Shown: positions 60,934 to 64,000 of the stretch, piece by piece
Numbering within the stretch: the first letter of the stretch is position 1
Layout of the letters: every line of letters starts with the position of its first letter
Assembly: GCF_009935865.1 (NCBI RefSeq)
Contig: NZ_QWEL01000012.1
Span: 1-64,000 of the forward strand
Origin: Odoribacter sp. Z80
GTDB taxonomy: Bacteria > Bacteroidota > Bacteroidia > Bacteroidales > Marinifilaceae
DNA: 64,000 bases
Direction of reading: 5' to 3'
Made by a program: the position numbers and the translations under genes
The notes under the pieces: generated by a model
The model's database searches: none
The model's input: the letters and a program-made list of their open reading frames with translations, nothing else
Told to the model about the DNA's origin: nothing

Positions 60934-62709
60934 ATGCAAAGGTTGATATTTTTGTTTGTGCTGTTATGTTTTGCGCTGGCGGTTGCCGGCCAGAATGTTA
61001 CTATTCAAAAATCTGCGGATGTTGTAGTAATCCGGGGAAAGAGTTATTATTTGCATACTGTGCAGCCCGGCCAGACTTTGTTTTCGTTGTGTAAGGCTTA
61101 TGGGGTAAGTCTGGAGGAAGTAAAGGCGATGAATGATAAAAAGGATGATAATCTTTCTTTGTATGAAGTGTTGAAAATCCCTTTTGTGGAATCTGGTGTA
61201 CAACAGGATAATAAGTATTCCTGGCATCGGGTGGAAAGGGGGGAAACCATTTATTCTATAGCCCGTCGTTTTAATTTAAAACCGAAGGAGTTGTTGAAAT
61301 ACAATCCGGAGTATTCGCATAATGAGCCTTTGGCTGTGGGGGCTGTTGTCAGAATTCCTTTGGGTGCTGCCGGTCAGGACGTGGCTTCCGGAGAGGGGGG
61401 GAAACAGGTGGGAACCAGGCCGGTATTGAGAAAGGAGGAAGAGAAAAAAGAGGATTGGCTCCGAATCAGCGACTCCGGTGCGGAATTTACCGGCCGGGAA
61501 CAAAAGAAGGAGGAGGGATTGCCGGCTGATTCGGCAACGTGGATAGAAGTGGACCGTCGTCAGGAGGATGTGCGGAATGATTTGCCGGTGGTTGGTTTGC
61601 CCTCGGCTTCCTATGTAAAGATAGCCCTTTTGTTGCCTTTGTCTGCGGGGGAATACCCCTCCTATCCGGATAGTTTGCAGCCCGGACAATCGGTGACGAT
61701 TTCGAGTCGTTCGGAGCAATTTATCAGTTTCTACGAAGGGGTATTGTTAGCCGTAGACAGTTTGAAGAACAAGGGATATAAGATTGATTTGCATGTTTTT
61801 GATACGGAGCGGAATGTGGAGAAATCTTGTCAGTTAGCCAGGAGGTTGAATGAATGGCAACCGGATTTGGTCCTGGGACCGGTGTATGGTTCGGAATATA
61901 AAGCTTTGGCCGATAATCTGGAAAATAAGAATATACCTTTGATTTATCCTTTGTCTTCCCGTGCCGAGCATTTCAACACATATCCCAATTTTGTACAGGT
62001 GAATGCTTCTTTGAATAGTTTGGCGGAGGAAATGGCTGAATGGATTTCAAGGCAGGTGCTTCATGCTAATGTTGTTCAGCTCTGTATTTATGGAGAGGAT
62101 GCTTCCGACAGTCCGGAGAAGCAATTGTTTAAAGACAGACTGGGACAGGTAGAAGGTGTGGGCACTTTATATTGGGCTGCGGAAGAGATCCTTTTGGATT
62201 CTTTGCGGTACAGGTTGTTGCCGGACCGGGAGAATATCCTGATATTGCCGACTGTGAAGGAAACGGAGGTGAGCAAAGTATTGCCTTTGATTTCTACTTT
62301 AACGGACGGTTACCGTATTACTGTGGTGGGGTTGCCTGAATGGCAGACTTTTTCTTCTGTGGACCATGAGACTTTTTATAAGTTGAATACGAAGTTGTTT
62401 ACCTATAGTTACGTTGATTATGCGGCGGAACCGGCACGTCGTCTGGCGGAGAAATATCGTTTATATTTCCATACGGAACCCGGTAGTTTGGTGTATAAGG
62501 CTTTTGATATGGGTATGTATTTTATCGGGTTGGCAGCGCAATACCGGGAACGCGCGTTGGAAGCTTTATCTTCTTGCCCTTGGGACGGCAGTTTTTCGAG
62601 ATTCCGTTTCGGCCAGATGGAACATAGCCTGGGAAAGGAAAACCGGGGTTTTTTCGTGGTGAATTTTGCTTCGGATTATACCCTCAGGATTCATGGTTCG
62701 GACCTGTAA
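60934..62709 (+). CDS. LysM protein fused to a periplasmic-binding-fold domain
   Basis: A 591-residue exported protein with signal peptide MQRLIFLFVLLCFALAVAGQ. Two LysM domains (about 40-83 and 97-142) bind peptidoglycan. After a charged linker (150-225) comes a type 1 periplasmic-binding fold (about 230-590) with KIALLLPLSAGEY and YEGVLLAVDSLKNKGYKIDLH, like Leu/Ile/Val-binding proteins or LpoA-type regulators. So it may tie a ligand or partner-protein receptor to the cell wall; the ligand is unknown. A strong ribosome site supports the start. Thioredoxin follows 90 bases later. Confidence 0.88.
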   Translation: MQRLIFLFVLLCFALAVAGQNVTIQKSADVVVIRGKSYYLHTVQPGQTLFSLCKAYGVSLEEVKAMNDKKDDNLSLYEVLKIPFVESGVQQDNKYSWHRVERGETIYSIARRFNLKPKELLKYNPEYSHNEPLAVGAVVRIPLGAAGQDVASGEGGKQVGTRPVLRKEEEKKEDWLRISDSGAEFTGREQKKEEGLPADSATWIEVDRRQEDVRNDLPVVGLPSASYVKIALLLPLSAGEYPSYPDSLQPGQSVTISSRSEQFISFYEGVLLAVDSLKNKGYKIDLHVFDTERNVEKSCQLARRLNEWQPDLVLGPVYGSEYKALADNLENKNIPLIYPLSSRAEHFNTYPNFVQVNASLNSLAEEMAEWISRQVLHANVVQLCIYGEDASDSPEKQLFKDRLGQVEGVGTLYWAAEEILLDSLRYRLLPDRENILILPTVKETEVSKVLPLISTLTDGYRITVVGLPEWQTFSSVDHETFYKLNTKLFTYSYVDYAAEPARRLAEKYRLYFHTEPGSLVYKAFDMGMYFIGLAAQYRERALEALSSCPWDGSFSRFRFGQMEHSLGKENRGFFVVNFASDYTLRIHGSDL

Positions 62710-62799
62710 CAGGAAGAACGTAACCGGATAAAAGGTTTTTGCGTATCTGTTTAAGGCAGGAAGAGACCGGACTGCCATGAAATGTTAATCGGGAATGGT

Positions 62800-63102
62800 A
62801 TGGATAAGTTTGAGGATATTATTCAGGGAACTACCCCTGTTTTAGTTGATTATTTTGCTACCTGGTGCGGTCCTTGTAAAATGATGCATCCGGTGTTGGA
62901 AGAGTTGAAGAGGCAGTTGGGCGACCGTCTGAAGATTTTAAAGGTGGATATAGACCAACCGGGCAACCGCCGGAATGTCGGTTTTTATCAGGTACAATCT
63001 GTTCCCACTTTGATTTTGTTTAAAGGCGGAAGGGTAATCTGGCGTCAGAGCGGAGCATTGCCGGCACATCAATTGAGGCAAATTCTGGAACAGTATATTT
63101 AG
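62800..63102 (+). CDS. trxA: Thioredoxin
   Basis: A 100-residue cytosolic thioredoxin. The active site is WCGPC (22-26), preceded by VDYFAT and followed by KMMHPVLEEL; the cis-proline is in QSVPTLILF. Six codons upstream, another ATG (62782) is in frame, but MDKFEDII is the normal N terminus. The gene ends 29 bases before the convergent NlpC stop. Gene symbol is by family resemblance only; the organism probably has other thioredoxins. Confidence 0.92.
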   Translation: MDKFEDIIQGTTPVLVDYFATWCGPCKMMHPVLEELKRQLGDRLKILKVDIDQPGNRRNVGFYQVQSVPTLILFKGGRVIWRQSGALPAHQLRQILEQYI

Positions 63103-63131
63103 AACAACCGGAAGTAGGTTGCAGCAGGCTG

Positions 63132-63638
63132 TCATTTGACCTTTCCTCCGTATTTCCAGGCTTTGCGGTAGTAGTCTTCTTGCAGGTGGCTTACAATCAC
63201 TCCCCGGGAGGTGGAGGCATGAAGGAAGTGGCCTGATTTAAGGAATATACCGACGTGGTTGATTCCTCTTTTGTTTTTGGAAGTATTGAAAAATACAAGG
63301 TCGCCTGCTTTGAGGTTCCCTTTGGTGGTCCTGCGGCAGTTCTTTTCTGCCAGTCTGGCTGCGGACCTTTCCAGTGGTTTGCGGTAGACTTGTTTATAGA
63401 TTTGATAAACCAGACCCGAACAGTCAACGCCTTTTTTGGTTGTGCCTCCGTAACGGTAAGGAGTGCCTATCCAGGCAGCGGCTTCGGTATAAAGGCGGAG
63501 GTTGTCTTTTTTGGTGATTTTGAATCCGAGTTGTTGGGATAACCGGGCTGTCTGACTTTGAGTGAGGTGTTTATGGCTGCTGCATGAAGTAAAAAGCAAA
63601 CCTGATATGAATGCACCTAAAAGGAAGAATCTTCTCAT
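63132..63638 (-). CDS. NlpC/P60 family lipoprotein endopeptidase
   Basis: A 168-residue cell-wall peptidase, lipid-anchored. The lipobox is FTSC (Cys19), followed by a NlpC/P60 domain with catalytic Cys73 in VDCSGL, His128 in NHVGIFL and a third polar residue (His140 in FLHAST). It hydrolyses stem peptides of peptidoglycan, typically between D-glutamate and the diamino acid. It starts inside the antiporter stop (ATGA overlap), so the two are cotranscribed on the minus strand. Confidence 0.93.
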   Translation of the reverse strand: MRRFFLLGAFISGLLFTSCSSHKHLTQSQTARLSQQLGFKITKKDNLRLYTEAAAWIGTPYRYGGTTKKGVDCSGLVYQIYKQVYRKPLERSAARLAEKNCRRTTKGNLKAGDLVFFNTSKNKRGINHVGIFLKSGHFLHASTSRGVIVSHLQEDYYRKAWKYGGKVK

Positions 63639-64000
63639 ATGTTTTTTTCAAATCTGTAGTCATGAATCCCCAATTCCTGATAGGTATGAAGTAATTCTTC
63701 GTCGTTGTCAGTAATGACCAGGAGTTTATCCCCTGTTTTTAATATGGTTTTTCCCCTTGGAATAAAGAACTTCATATCGCGTTTAACCATTACGACCAGA
63801 GTATTATCCGGAAGGGTTAAATCCATCAGATGATTCCCTTTTTGCAGCAATCCGGCGGAGACCTCGATTTCTGTCATCGCCGATTTGATTTCTTCTGGTA
63901 ATTCCACTCCGAAATTATTGGCCTTGTTTTTTTCTTCTTCTGCCAGGCCCAGCAGACCAGCCATATAACTGACGGTGGTGCCTTGCAGGATGAGGGACAC
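63635..64000 (-). CDS. K+/H+ antiporter (NhaP2/CvrA type), C-terminal part, cut by the window edge
   Basis: Only the last 121 residues are visible; the gene continues past 64000. SLILQGTTVSYMAGLLGL corresponds to the final helix of the CPA1 antiporter domain, and the rest is a soluble TrkA-C/RCK_C-like domain (VMVKRDMKFFIPRGKTIL and LLVITDNDEELL). NhaP2-type proteins exchange K+ (or Na+) for protons. This end fits that family best, but the transport domain is not in view. The stop overlaps the NlpC start. Confidence 0.85.
   Translation of the reverse strand: MSLILQGTTVSYMAGLLGLAEEEKNKANNFGVELPEEIKSAMTEIEVSAGLLQKGNHLMDLTLPDNTLVVMVKRDMKFFIPRGKTILKTGDKLLVITDNDEELLHTYQELGIHDYRFEKNI

Noticed and set aside
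1-64000. tRNA, rRNA, prophage or integrative element
   Set aside because: No cloverleaf, rRNA-like, integrase, relaxase or phage structural sequence was found by eye; only the 36.25-38.2 kb islet looks acquired.

Overview
The window is an ordinary-looking chromosomal segment of a Bacteroidota bacterium, most likely a gut Bacteroidales of the Odoribacter/Butyricimonas kind. That genus-level guess is inference from gene content. The phylum is supported by repeated TAnnTTTG (-7) promoter boxes, mostly absent Shine-Dalgarno sequences, DUF4251 proteins, a 306-residue phosphoglycerate dehydrogenase with Lys in place of the catalytic His, LysM/periplasmic-binding fusions, paired M16 peptidases and the carboxyspermidine route to polyamines. 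There are 59 credible protein genes, no tRNA or rRNA genes, no CRISPR array and no intact insertion sequence.

Layout. 0.4-2.5 kb (+): transaldolase, threonylcarbamoyl-AMP synthase, MgtC-like protein. 2.5-8.8 kb (-): divIC-ruvX-def, then comEC-trkA-trkH (K+ uptake). 8.9-11 kb (+): carbamate kinase and ornithine carbamoyltransferase. 11.3-16 kb (+): gcvT, then serC-serA-DUF1015. 16-20.2 kb (-): acyl-CoA carboxyltransferase and biotin carrier, then an ABC-2 exporter. 20.5-25.1 kb (-): two DUF4251 paralogues, an inactive/active M16 peptidase pair, a FabK-like flavoprotein. 25.3-27.8 kb (-): two MFS carriers. 27.9-31.3 kb: HsmA-type membrane protein, RidA, a TetR regulator with its own palindrome and a three-domain thioredoxin-like protein. 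31.3-35.4 kb (-): uvrB, a hot-dog thioesterase, prfC. 35.6-36.3 kb: HdeD-type membrane protein.

36.25-38.2 kb is the only clearly accessory islet. It has a GC-rich array of three 22-bp-period repeats with an inverted copy, an AT-rich three-gene operon with ATGA stop/start overlaps (DUF3791, a DUF3990 protein with an ADP-ribosyltransferase-like H-Y-E pattern, and a small unknown protein), and then gene-free degenerate DNA. This is the best candidate for an undescribed toxin-antitoxin or defence-type system.

38.2-43.4 kb (-): a small membrane protein, a CBM9-like protein, a FucP-type sugar carrier and a large secreted M16 protease. 43.5-50.7 kb (+): MscS channel, M23 peptidase, dxr, rseP, AhpD-like protein, a two-domain thioredoxin-like protein and a secreted EEP-family phosphohydrolase. 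50.8-56.4 kb (+): a complete MFP-RND-TolC efflux pump behind a perfect palindrome. 56.5-58.8 kb (+): carboxynorspermidine/carboxyspermidine dehydrogenase and decarboxylase. 58.8-60.7 kb (-): RluD-type pseudouridine synthase and a PASTA protein. 60.9-63.1 kb (+): LysM/substrate-binding-fold protein and thioredoxin. 63.1-64 kb (-): NlpC/P60 lipoprotein and the C-terminal part of a K+/H+ antiporter cut by the window edge.

The genes fall into a few functional themes: potassium and proton homeostasis (trkA, trkH, MscS, antiporter), serine/one-carbon metabolism (serC, serA, gcvT), carbamoyl phosphate/citrulline metabolism, envelope quality control (RseP, M23, NlpC, M16, thioredoxin folds) and export (RND, ABC-2, MFS).
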